Shown one piece after another: positions 55,320 through 64,000 of a stretch of DNA of 64,000 nt; position 1 is the stretch's first letter, and each line of letters begins with the position of its first letter. A program made the translations under genes and the position numbers. The DNA is taken from NCBI RefSeq assembly GCF_021730395.1, contig NC_069377.1, positions 39,944,501-40,008,500 of the forward strand, read 5' to 3'. The notes below the pieces were generated by a model that did not search any database, was not told the origin of the DNA, and worked only from the letters and a program-made list of their open reading frames with translations. The DNA is from Mercenaria mercenaria (Eukaryota > Mollusca > Bivalvia > Venerida > Veneridae).

Positions 55320-56745
55320 TGAAACCTCAAGCAAGGTTTTCACTGCCGATCAAATCAACTCCAAGCCTGATTGAGCGATCGAGAACGGGTCTGGCGATCG
55401 GGTATTGGTCGAGTAGAGGTAAAGTTAACCGGTAAACGATCTTGTCAAGATCTTGTTTGGTCTGGATAAAATCTCGACCACTACCTGAGTAAAACCCGAC
55501 CGCTTCCCGATCAACGCGATACTTGTTCGTCATAATTGCTACCCGACCGTGCTCGATCACTTCCCAATCGATGCATCCACCGTTAATGGCCATACTCGAG
55601 CGGCTAGTAGTGCAACACGATCAAAACGGCGCGAAGATCTCTCATAGGCTGGTAAGAACACGAATCTACATATCTGTAACTTCAAGGATGCCGTGAAAAG
55701 GTAGAAGGATCGTCAGTCCCTGCCGTTGCATTTGTTGATGATAAAAACCGAAATTCAGCTTTATCTCTATCTTCTACTGACTCCCCTGTCAAGCAGACAA
55801 GTGGTCAGGAGCTGCCTTGGTCCGCTGAGAACGAGTTAAATTTAAATTTTATCAATACATTTATTTAGTGATGTTTTAGTTTTACATTTAGCAGCGGGTC
55901 GAGGTTCCTGCAGATCAAAGTTGTTTCTGAGCTCAAAGTTGCTCAAGAGCTCAACGTCGGACGCTCTTCCATTAACGCCAACACTGACCCAGATGACTTA
56001 CCGCTCGAGAGTACAGAGTTGAATGAAAGATCCTTGTAATATAGAATTGACTGAGCTCGATTCTTTACTACACAACATCTGCTTCAAGGCCACATTAGAG
56101 AGTTCCAATGGTTGAAACTCACAATTGCTGCCTGCTCGGCTGACGACGGCTTGCAGCATCTCTTAAGAGTTCTCTTGTATTGTAACCTCCAAAATTTTGG
56201 GACGAACTTGCTTATGTTTTTTACACACTCGTAACGAGTGCATCAGCTCTGCATACCATGCACCAGTTGTGAGATGGCGGAGGCTGACTGTCTCTCTGGA
56301 GTTCTCACTTCTTAGTCCACAACTACAACTGTTCTACCTCCATGATATGTAATGTTGATGCTGGCACCTATCCTCTAGAGCTTCTGAGATTAAACTGATG
56401 TCTGACCAAAACATTGAAGTTTTTATACTGATATTGTTCGTACAAGACCAATTCAAGAACTCTCATGATACTAGTATGAGAAATTCGATCCGGTCGGGTC
56501 GAAGTCGAGTAGGGATCGGTCGAGTGAATGCCGAGTTGGTCTAGATAGTCGAGTAGATATTGTGTATGGTTGTCGGGTTGAAGTCGTGGAGGAGTTGTGA
56601 ATTGTCATATGGGGGTCGTGTACGATCGAATGGCGGTCAGGTATAAGGAGTGCGCAAGCCTCATTGAGCAGTTTGTCGAAGTTGGTCGGGAAATGTAGCC
56701 GATCGGGACGATGCATACAAAAATAACATTTCTTAGCAACACTTC
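55320..56745. other. GC-richer unidentified block
   Basis: The two ends (55325-55610 and 56480-56720) are rich in cgatcg, gtcgag and acccgacc words in opposite orientations, suggesting a loose inverted relation. The middle has short open stretches, for example VAFVDDKNRNSALSL near 55720, with no recognised domain. Composition differs from both flanks. The right edge abuts the segmental duplication. It may be a decayed mobile element of unknown class. Confidence 0.4.
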
Positions 56746-57176
56746 TAAGAAATAAAAATCTCATTACATCTATGCTTTGTTAATGCAAAGTATGTGTAAA
56801 TTTCAAGAATATAAATGATGCTGAATATTTTTGATCAGCGGTAAAACTTACATTCTAGAGGATTTTTCAAAGGTTATCATTGTATCGCAGAATTAATAAA
56901 ATTAGCCATTTTAAACCCACCAACTACGTGCTAATTGTTGCAGTATTTAACATGATTCTGATTTTGGTAAAATTCAAAATGAATGATTTCGTTAGGAAGA
57001 CATGTATAACCCGCTGAATGTAAGTTTAAGTAACGCTATCACTAGCTGGAGTCCTTAGAACTAGCTGTCCAGCTGGTGCAATTGAACTTGGAAGTTGCAA
57101 TGCGATACTGTTCAAGAGACAAAGCAAGAATTGCCATGCGTTCTTATTGTGAATCCAATATCTATACTATTATTAG

Positions 57177-57490
57177 AGCGAACGCAGTGCTCCAGTGGTA
57201 ACAATGTCTGACTACGAAACCAGGGGTCGTGAGTTCGAGTCCCCGCTCCTTCAACTAAAAATTACTAAATCTGGGATAAAAGTCCCATGTATAGTTTCTT
57301 TACACCTGGCACGCTCAAAAAAACAGGGAAGCTTCTGGAATTGGAGCGTCTTCTGTATCTTGCATTATCCTCCGACCAACATTGATAACAGTCTTCAGGA
57401 CGAGTCGCCAATATGGGTTACCGGTGGCGACCATACAAAAAATATACAATTGGATTATTTCTTTTGCATCTTATGTTAAAGTCACTTAGG
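57177..57490 (+). mobile_element. tRNA(Arg)-like SINE, copy 2
   Basis: Same element and same position as 42246-42560, with a better B box (gttcgagtcccc). Confidence 0.65.
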
Positions 57491-57891
57491 ATTCTGACAT
57501 TATAATATCTTATAGGAACGGTATAAAGCTCGGGCTTACATAGGCTTTGCAAATTGCATAGTGGTACAGTAAAATCAGAAAGTCACTTTGGTGTATTTTT
57601 ATAACTTACGGAAAGCTTGAGAGACAATACTGTGTAAGTTGAAATAACACAAATAAGCGGATTACAATTTACAGAAGTATTTTTATACAATCATATGAAA
57701 TAAGAATAATAAAATACATGGAATTTGGATATGTTAATTTAGAATTCTATTATCTATAAATAAGAAAAAAGCATTTTTATGTCTATATTAGTTTATTATT
57801 TTTGTAACTTTGAATATACATTGTAAAAAAATAATCGCAACACATCGATGTACTGCTTTCTTGATATCTTCTTATCTGTAATATATGCGTT

Positions 57892-59064
57892 CTACAACTT
57901 CTTTAAAACATATATCAAAAGTAGAACTGTCAATAGAATGGTGAAACTTCCGGAAACGAGGCACAGGTAAAATGACCATCCTAGCTGTGATGCTGAGAAG
58001 TTGCCTACTATAATCATACATCCAACGAAACTAAGGATTCCTGAAACATGAAGACATGAAAACAGTATTCTGTTGAGTGTATGAAAGTAACAAAAACTAC
58101 AAAGACACATTATAATTCGCTCAAATTTTAGACATTGAATGATATTTTTTGTGACAAGTGCGTTCGCGCTCTGTTTAGACACACTGCCGAATTCATAGAA
58201 TAAATTAACTTTGCAACTTGAATTACCCAGTTGGCCAAAATAATGACCTGATGTTAAATTATATCATACAAGTATGTGTCCGGTAATTTTGGATAGTTGT
58301 ATCAATAACTTTCTCTTAATTATACATGTAAGGATGATTATGTACAGGTACACACGTACGGAACATTTTATTTCTATAACATCTTTTTCAGTGAATTATA
58401 GAAATATTAGAATGAAGTATATCTGATATTTTCACAGTGAAAAATATCAAATATAATTTTTCACTTGTAGGAAACTATAAAATGGTTAAATTTAGTCAAA
58501 GCATGAATTAAAAAGAAAATCTGTTTGTTTTAAATGTAAGATCAAAATATCTTTCACTCATGAACACCATATCTTACATTTCAACTCGTGGTAGACTAGC
58601 CGCTAGACTGATAATAATATATTTCTATATTTTTCCTTTTTTGACGAATTTAATTTCATAGAGACAAAAGCCAGTCTGTTTAAGAGATTTTCACAGTGGA
58701 ATGATGTTAAAATTATGATATTTGACATAGAATATTGACTGTCTCAGTTCACTACATTTAATCATAAAAATGTAAAAAAGATATATCATAGTCTAGGAGC
58801 TAGTCTACACTCGTGGCTATCACTTGTGAAAATATTGCATCTGGTGTTCACTCTCGAAAGATATTTCAATCTTACACTGACACAAAAACAAATATCCTCT
58901 GTATATACCTGCGCCTGCAAATATTAGGCCGCAGACCACTACAAGTTTAGCGTATTCCTCTTGATAGTGACATTCATACCAGATCCCAAATATAGTCATC
59001 GCTAAAGCTACCATCATCATAGCACACGCGGTCGCTTCGAGACCAAGAACACGAGCATCGAGTT
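57892..59064 (-). CDS. Tetraspan copy C, exons 2 and 3 only (partial, possibly dead)
   Basis: Minus-strand exons are 59064-58909 (156 nt; ELDARVLGLEATACAMMMVA, then ECHYQEEYAKL) and 58040-57892 (149 nt; ILSFVGCMIIVGNFSASQLG, TM4, end YVLKKL). Both keep open frames, splice sites and phases. With a 193 nt exon 1 the product would be 165 aa. No exon 1 is seen between 59065 and 64000. Compared with B, exon 2 is 12 nt shorter and its linker has lost much of the acidic charge. Either exon 1 lies right of the window or this is a truncated duplicate. Confidence 0.65.
58532..58878. mobile_element. Foldback MITE family 3, copy 2, split by another MITE
   Basis: The left arm is 58532-58591 and the right arm 58809-58878, matching 43592-43722. 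The two are separated by the insertion 58592-58808. Confidence 0.75.
58592..58808. mobile_element. hAT-like MITE with 8 bp target duplication
   Basis: Ends TAGACTAGCCGCTAGACT / (inward) GTAGACTAGCTCCTAGACT. It is flanked by actcgtgg at 58584-58591 and 58809-58816. The paralogous site in gene B (about 43650) has a single actcgtgg and no insertion, which proves the boundaries. An 8 bp duplication is typical of hAT elements. Length is 217 bp, non-coding. Confidence 0.85.
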
Positions 59065-59366
59065 CTGAAAATAAAAAATCAAAGTACTGAAAGAACTGAC
59101 ATAATGGCTCTTATAGTTCCAGAACACCTTTTGTGTTTTATTTGTCAGTCACACTTTCTATACTAATTTTCTAAACTGACCAAATGTTTAATCCCATATC
59201 TTTAAAAACTAGTAGTATTAGAAAAATAACTCCTGAAAATACTGACATACACCTTGATACTTGTCGTTCAGATATAGGAATTTGAAAGTCCATATAAATT
59301 ATGAAATATTTGCAGAAGGTGCACTTAAAGAGCGTTGAGTGGCTCGTTACAAAATTAAACCAAACC

Positions 59367-59470
59367 TACAGTTCCAAGTAGATTAATTGGCTGTTTTTGG
59401 TGTTTTTTTAAAACCCTACAGATCCAGGTAGATAAGGTGGCAATTGTATGTAAATGCCTGCAGGTCCAAG
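59367..59470 (+). repeat. ~45 bp ctacagttccaagtagat repeat
   Basis: Three degenerate units matching those at 44220-44330 and 45885-46010. The final unit breaks off at aagtacccgg. Confidence 0.6.
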
Positions 59471-59987
59471 TACCCGGTTTCGCACAAGACGCGGTTATTT
59501 TCAATAGAAACAATGATGTTTTGTTAATTAATTGATCGACGACAGCTTTCTATTGGTAGCTGACCTCGTGTCGTCTTTTTTACACGCGAGCCTCGCTTTA
59601 AACCTGCAGCCGAACCAAAAACAAAATGATCACACGCCAGTGAGTACGGATTTAAAACCAATTTACAGGTGCGTAAGCCGAAATAAATAAATGAAAATAC
59701 ATCTTAACTGAAGAAAAGGGTTTCTTGTTTTGGAAAGTTAACACAAAAATATAGAAGCTTACAATAAGTTTACGTAAAACTCCATTGATCCTTATTGTCC
59801 CAACTTAGAACAGTCAAAATAAACGAAGCTTGATTCATCGTTGTTCCACTTGTTCCAAAATTTAGCCGAGTAGATTTTAGCAGAGGCCTCTTTCTGTTAC
59901 AAATACTAACTGCTACTAACTGCTTGCATAATCATTTGGCTTTCAGATGCTAAATTGCATATTTATATGTCTTGTCTTCAGGTCAAA

Positions 59988-61467
59988 ATGCCAAGGAAAT
60001 ATAACAAGAAAGACTTAGATTTAACTGCTTTAAAAGTGAAGAGATGTGTTTCTCTTAGGAAGCCAGCAGCAATTACATATGTACCAGTTTCTACCATAAA
60101 AGATCATGCTAGAGGCAGATAGGAAAACAAAATCGTACATCGTGGTTCGAAATGCCGGTATGCACTTACTGAAAATAAAGAGACAATTATGTGCAGTATA
60201 TAACTCGAAAAGTAATCCGTAAACTTGCCAATGGCATAATGTTAGAATTTAGACAAAGGTCCAAGCAACAAATGGCTGAGAAAGTTTCTAAAGAGACACA
60301 AAGAATTATCACTTAGAAAGCTACATAGTTTAGAGCAAGTCAGGTCTGATGTGAAACCAGAGCAGATTGAAAGGTTTTACCAGTTACTAGACAAAACATT
60401 AGATAGTTTGGGCATAAAAAATGACCCTACTCGTTTATTTATTATTGATGAAACTGGATTTCCTTCAAACTGCAAGGAAGAGAAAGAATTGTTGTACTGA
60501 AAGGCAAGAAACATCCTTATCAACCAGTTGTATCAGTTAATGACCACACAACCTTGCAGTTAGCTATTATCTGCAGATTGCAAAACCCTTGCCTCACTAG
60601 TCATCTTCTCTAAGAACCTCCCGAGAAGCAGCTTTACAGATAGAATACCTGACAATTGCAGCTTTGACTGTACTGATAGTAGTTATATTCAATACTGAAA
60701 TATTTATTTCCAGGTTCAAGAAATGCTTTGCAAAACAATGTGATAGACCCCGTCCTATTTTGGTCATTATGGACAATCACATAACATATCTAGATAAAAA
60801 AATAATTGACTTTGCCCAAGAAGACCAGATTGAGTTGCTTTGCTTACCTGCTCATTCGACTCACATACTGCAACCTCTTGATTCTGGGAATTACCATCTG
60901 TTGAAAGAACATGTCACCAATCTCATTGTAGGACTTGGTTGTATACAGGTATGAAAAGTATGCAAAGATACAAATTTCCAAAACTTCTACATATTGCCAT
61001 GATTTCTGGCTGTTCTATTTCATCTGCATTTTCCTTAGTTGGAATATGTCCTTATGACCAGAATAGGGTGATTCCTACCTTTACTGGTAGTACTAAGTCT
61101 GTTAAGAAAGCAATTGTTAACAGTCAGGAAAATGTGTTGAATGTGGCCATGCTAAGACAATGAAAATAGGCATTATTCCAGACGAGTTGCAATCTATACT
61201 TGTTGAACCTCCTACTCAAAATGAAAACAAAAAGTCATCCAAAAGAAAATTAGACGCAGCACGCGTACTTACCTGTGTAGAAATAAAAAATGTAGGGTAT
61301 ATAAAGGTGAAATGGGCGATGAAGTAGATGAAGCGATTTGTGAAGTTTGTATGACTGGAAGTAATGACATGACTTGGATTGGGTGTGACAACTGCGATAG
61401 AGGGGTTCATTACGAATTCGGACAATTGCTTATCAAGTTATGTTTATTCTTTTCCGACTATAAATAA
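59988..61467 (+). mobile_element. Decayed pogo/Tigger DNA transposon with C-terminal PHD finger
   Basis: Starts ATGCCAAGGAAATATAAC (MPRKYNKKDLDLTALK), the usual start of pogo-type transposases, then the psq-type HTH. An in-frame stop lies at about 60119. Catalytic-domain pieces are recognisable: RLFIIDETGF (first Asp, about 60435), ILVIMDNHITYLD (second Asp, about 60765) and LCLPAHSTHILQPLDSGNY (about 60840). The 3' end reads ICEVC...WIGCDNCDRGVH (about 61335-61410), a PHD-type zinc finger seen in some invertebrate pogo proteins. Pieces lie in different frames with several stops and frameshifts, so it is inactive. Terminal inverted repeats were not located. Confidence 0.75.
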
Positions 61468-61740
61468 ATAAATAAATATTGCATTGTATTGGAAGCAAGC
61501 ATTTCTTGAATATATTATTATATATAATATAATTATGTTATTATCACATAGACTTTAAAGTAATGCTGCTAGCCTAGTGTGCACGTTTACCATTTTAAAA
61601 AGTTTAACAAAGTTCATATTGCAGTATTATTATACCTCACATAAATATCCAATGCAAATTTCCCATTAGTCTAACTTGAATAATATATCATATTCCCCAG
61701 TGATTTTCTATCTCATGCGCAAATCGTTATTTTCAATTTC

Positions 61741-61781
61741 TGCGCATGTGATATGATCAATAATTTCATATCACATGCGCA
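61741..61781. other. Perfect 16 bp inverted repeat (hairpin)
   Basis: tgcgcatgtgatatga, a 9-base loop, then tcatatcacatgcgca. Related half-words (tgcgcaaat, gcgtatgtgat) lie on both sides (61710-61830). This could be the terminal region of the Tigger copy or a separate small element. Confidence 0.6.
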
Positions 61782-61895
61782 ACAGCGCTATTTTGTTTTT
61801 TTTTCTGCGTATGTGATATTATTTTTTTATATCTCCCTTTGAGAGATTGATACTTTCGCATTGATTAAAAGACTGAGACGATAGATTATGTCTGT

Positions 61896-61916
61896 CCCCC
61901 CCCCCCCCCCCCCCCC
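61896..61916 (+). repeat. C homopolymer (21)
   Basis: Run of 21 C immediately before accactagtgggagac. Length is likely uncertain in the assembly. Confidence 0.85.
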
Positions 61917-61969
61917 ACCACTAGTGGGAGACATTTTGTTTTTTGCCCTGTTCGTCCGTCCATCCGTCA

Positions 61970-62470
61970 CACTTCATTTCCGATCAACTGGAGAATCCTT
62001 CAAACTTCGTTTAGAGTAGAAGATCCCTATTGTTTTTGGAGTCACTGCATCAAAGGTCAAGATCACAGGGGTCTGAACATGGAAAACCGTTTCCGATCAA
62101 TAAGGTAAGAACCACTTGATTCAGAACAGTAAAACTTTGTAGGATGATTGGACATGCCATGTAGATGACTCCTATTGATTTTGGGGTCTTTCGATCAAAG
62201 GTCAAGGTCACAGGTGCAGAATCCGTCAACACTTCTTTTTTGATCAATAATTGGAGAACCATTTGAGGCAGAACCTTAAAACTTCATAGGATGATAGAGC
62301 TTATTGAGTAGACGACCTCTATGGTTTTTGGGGTCACTCCTTTAAAGGCAAAGGTCACAGGGTCCTGAACATTGAAAACCGTTTCTGATCAATAACTTTA
62401 GAACAACTTGACCTAAAATGTTGAAACTTCATAGGATGATTGGACATGCTGACACTGGACATACCCTCTT
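61970..62470 (+). repeat. Bivalve tandem satellite, ~130-150 bp unit, about 3-4 copies
   Basis: Units share gatcaataa.tggagaacca, aaaacttcataggatgattg, ttttggggtcactc and caaaggtcaaggtcacaggg. Divergence is moderate. The gttcgtccgtccatccgtca leader is common in front of such repeats. Confidence 0.75.
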
Positions 62471-62604
62471 GCATTTCAATCACTAAGCCGACTATAAGTG
62501 TCTATTTGATTTCCGCTCCTGTACCCAATTAACTTCTTGCTTATTACTACTATGCTTTATGGGAGACGTGGGTCCAAAATCCAAGGCTAGTAATCCATAA
62601 TATG

Positions 62605-64000
62605 TATTGCCTTTAAATTAATGGAACATATCCTTGTCTCAAATATCATGGTCCCACTTTGACAGAAATGATCTACTTAGCCAGTATGAACATGGCTTCA
62701 GGTCAAAGCATAGCTGTGAAACATAACTTATAAGTTTCACACAAGAGGTATTTGACAATCTTGAGAATGGCCAACATACTGACGGCATCGTCATGGACTT
62801 CAGTAAAGTCTTTGACAATAAATTGATTCATAAGCTCGATACCCTTGGAGTCCACATACTAGCATCCCAGTGGATCAAGTCATTTCTCAAGGACCGTTCC
62901 CAAAGAGTAGTGGATGGCTTTATTGATGTTCCGATTGTCGCCGACAATCGACTGTCGATTATTTAATGAGCCAAACTCGCCGACATCGATTATGAACTTG
63001 CATAATTATTTGACGCTTAGGCCAGTTTAAAGCCTATTCGGGAGTTACGTATCTTTTTAATGGTATTTCCTCTTTAGGTTCATTTCTTTTCCACTCTTCA
63101 AAACGGAGGCAAAGCATACTGTGTTCGATCAAAATAATAATGCAATCAAAGCTATATTCCCCTATCCAGGGAAGACTATACCGCCAGTTTGGAAGTAGTT
63201 TGGATTCTACAAGATATGTGAAGTTGCACAAGTGAAAGATAATTTAAAAAATGGGGAGTGTCGTTTGCCGATTATGCCGTAAAGACCTCAAATAATGGTT
63301 CCCCACCAGCTTTTGTAATTTAGATTTATTTACTTCATAATTTCAGCATTGTGCTTGTTAATATTTTCTAATATACAGCTGTACTGGCTGGTAGTGTAAT
63401 TTTATAAACAAGAAATAGTTTTTAATAGAAAATTAGAAATAACAAATTGGAGGGCATTGAAGTTTTATTGAGGGTTTTTAGGTCTAACAGCATGGTAAGT
63501 TTCTCAGGGAATCCTGATAGTTCTACAGACGCTTTGGTGCAAATCATATAAATATGCCACATTATACCTCAATAAATAAAAGGTACTTTTTAATTAGCCA
63601 CAATGATATCTGTATACAAGGGCTAAAACTTCACACACAAATTACATTACTCCTGCTAAATAAATGCTAATACAGTAAGTCATGTGAGTTGATAAGTTAC
63701 AGAAAGTTCAGTGCCAAAGTCCGATTATTTTCCGATTAATCGCTCGGAAGGCCTTCCGATTATATCCGATTAATCGATTATCATTATGCTGTCCGATTAT
63801 CATCACTAGGCCATCCACCTCAGATGAACTTCCTATTCTTTCCGGGGTTCCACAAGGATCAGTCATCGGCCCCGGTCTCTTCCTAGCCTAAATAAATGAC
63901 CTCCCAGAGTCCATCAAAAGTAAGTCACGACTTTTTGCAGATGACACTATTGTCTATCTGACGGTTAAATCCTCCCTTGATTCTCAATCCCTACAAAATG
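62605..64000 (+). mobile_element. LINE reverse transcriptase fragment (jockey/CR1 type), split and running off the window
   Basis: The first part reads FKLMEHILVSNI, then YEHGFRSKHSCET, DGIVMDFSKVFD (RT motif A; Val for the usual Ala), LVHI...WIKSFLKDRSQRVVV. The second part (from about 63808) reads ELPILSGVPQGSVIGPGLF (motif B), INDLPESIKSKS and LFADDTIVYL (motif C, ADD). A stop follows GLFLA, and frame changes occur near 62615-62650 and 62810. About 880 bases between the parts belong to another element. It continues beyond 64000. Confidence 0.85.
62925..63806. mobile_element. hAT-like insertion with BED-finger remnant
   Basis: Interrupts the LINE between RVVVDG and the ELPILSG block. Ends read tattgatgttccgattg and, inward from the right, tagtgatgataatcgg. 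ccgattaatcgattat words cluster near both ends. The middle (63130-63290) reads FPYPGKTIPPVWK, FGFYKI, then CRLCRKDLK after a frame change, the layout of a BED zinc finger (VWK.FGF ... C..C). No catalytic domain remains. Exact ends and target duplication are not certain. Confidence 0.5.

Larger units (their letters stand above)
56759..59470. repeat. Segmental duplication, copy 2
   Basis: Colinear with 41843-44310. Homology stops within the ~45 bp ctacagttccaagtagat repeat near 59470, and exon 1 of the tetraspan gene is not carried along. Confidence 0.85.

Overview
The window looks like a bivalve mollusc chromosome, probably a heterodont clam. It is AT-rich, has long introns, and is crowded with SINEs, foldback MITEs and satellites of kinds familiar from bivalves. 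It also carries a lineage-specific Cys-loop receptor and a tandem family of small four-TM proteins. The species call is an inference from repeat character and gene style, not from a match I could run.

Layout. (1) 1-480: probable last exon and poly(A) signal of a plus-strand gene lying mostly to the left. (2) 4759-27844: one complete nine-exon plus-strand gene that I assembled by splice sites and phase. It encodes a 445-residue nicotinic-type pentameric ligand-gated channel subunit (signal peptide, C-x13-C loop, four TM helices, cation-type M2 entry). Its acetylcholine pocket is degenerate. Intron 1 holds several MITEs. Intron 2 holds a 5.4 kb minisatellite of a 48 bp unit. Intron 7 holds inverted arrays. 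(3) 28-38 kb: intergenic repeats, a broken glycosyltransferase fragment, and a ~2 kb foldback element whose body is a satellite and whose ends are inverted repeats. (4) 38.9-46.4 kb: two complete three-exon minus-strand genes for claudin/PMP22-like tetraspan proteins (193 and 175 aa). A third copy (57.9-59.1 kb) has exons 2 and 3 only and lies in a segmental duplication of the second gene's 3' half. (5) 47.9-51.6 kb: a ~1.9 kb direct duplication whose second copy differs mostly by single-base losses, which suggests an assembly artefact. (6) 51.6-56.7 kb: AT-rich DNA with a few weak exon candidates on the minus strand, then a GC-richer unidentified block. (7) 59.9-64 kb: a decayed pogo/Tigger transposon with a C-terminal PHD finger, a molluscan tandem satellite, and a jockey/CR1-type LINE split by a hAT-like (BED finger) insertion.

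How the genes work together: the receptor is a plasma-membrane ion channel subunit and the tetraspan genes are membrane proteins of unknown partner. Nothing in the sequence links them functionally. The main biology here is gene-family expansion plus repeat turnover. Exon boundaries of the receptor and tetraspan genes are checked by exact phase closure over the whole reading frame. Most repeat boundaries are approximate unless target-site duplications are cited.
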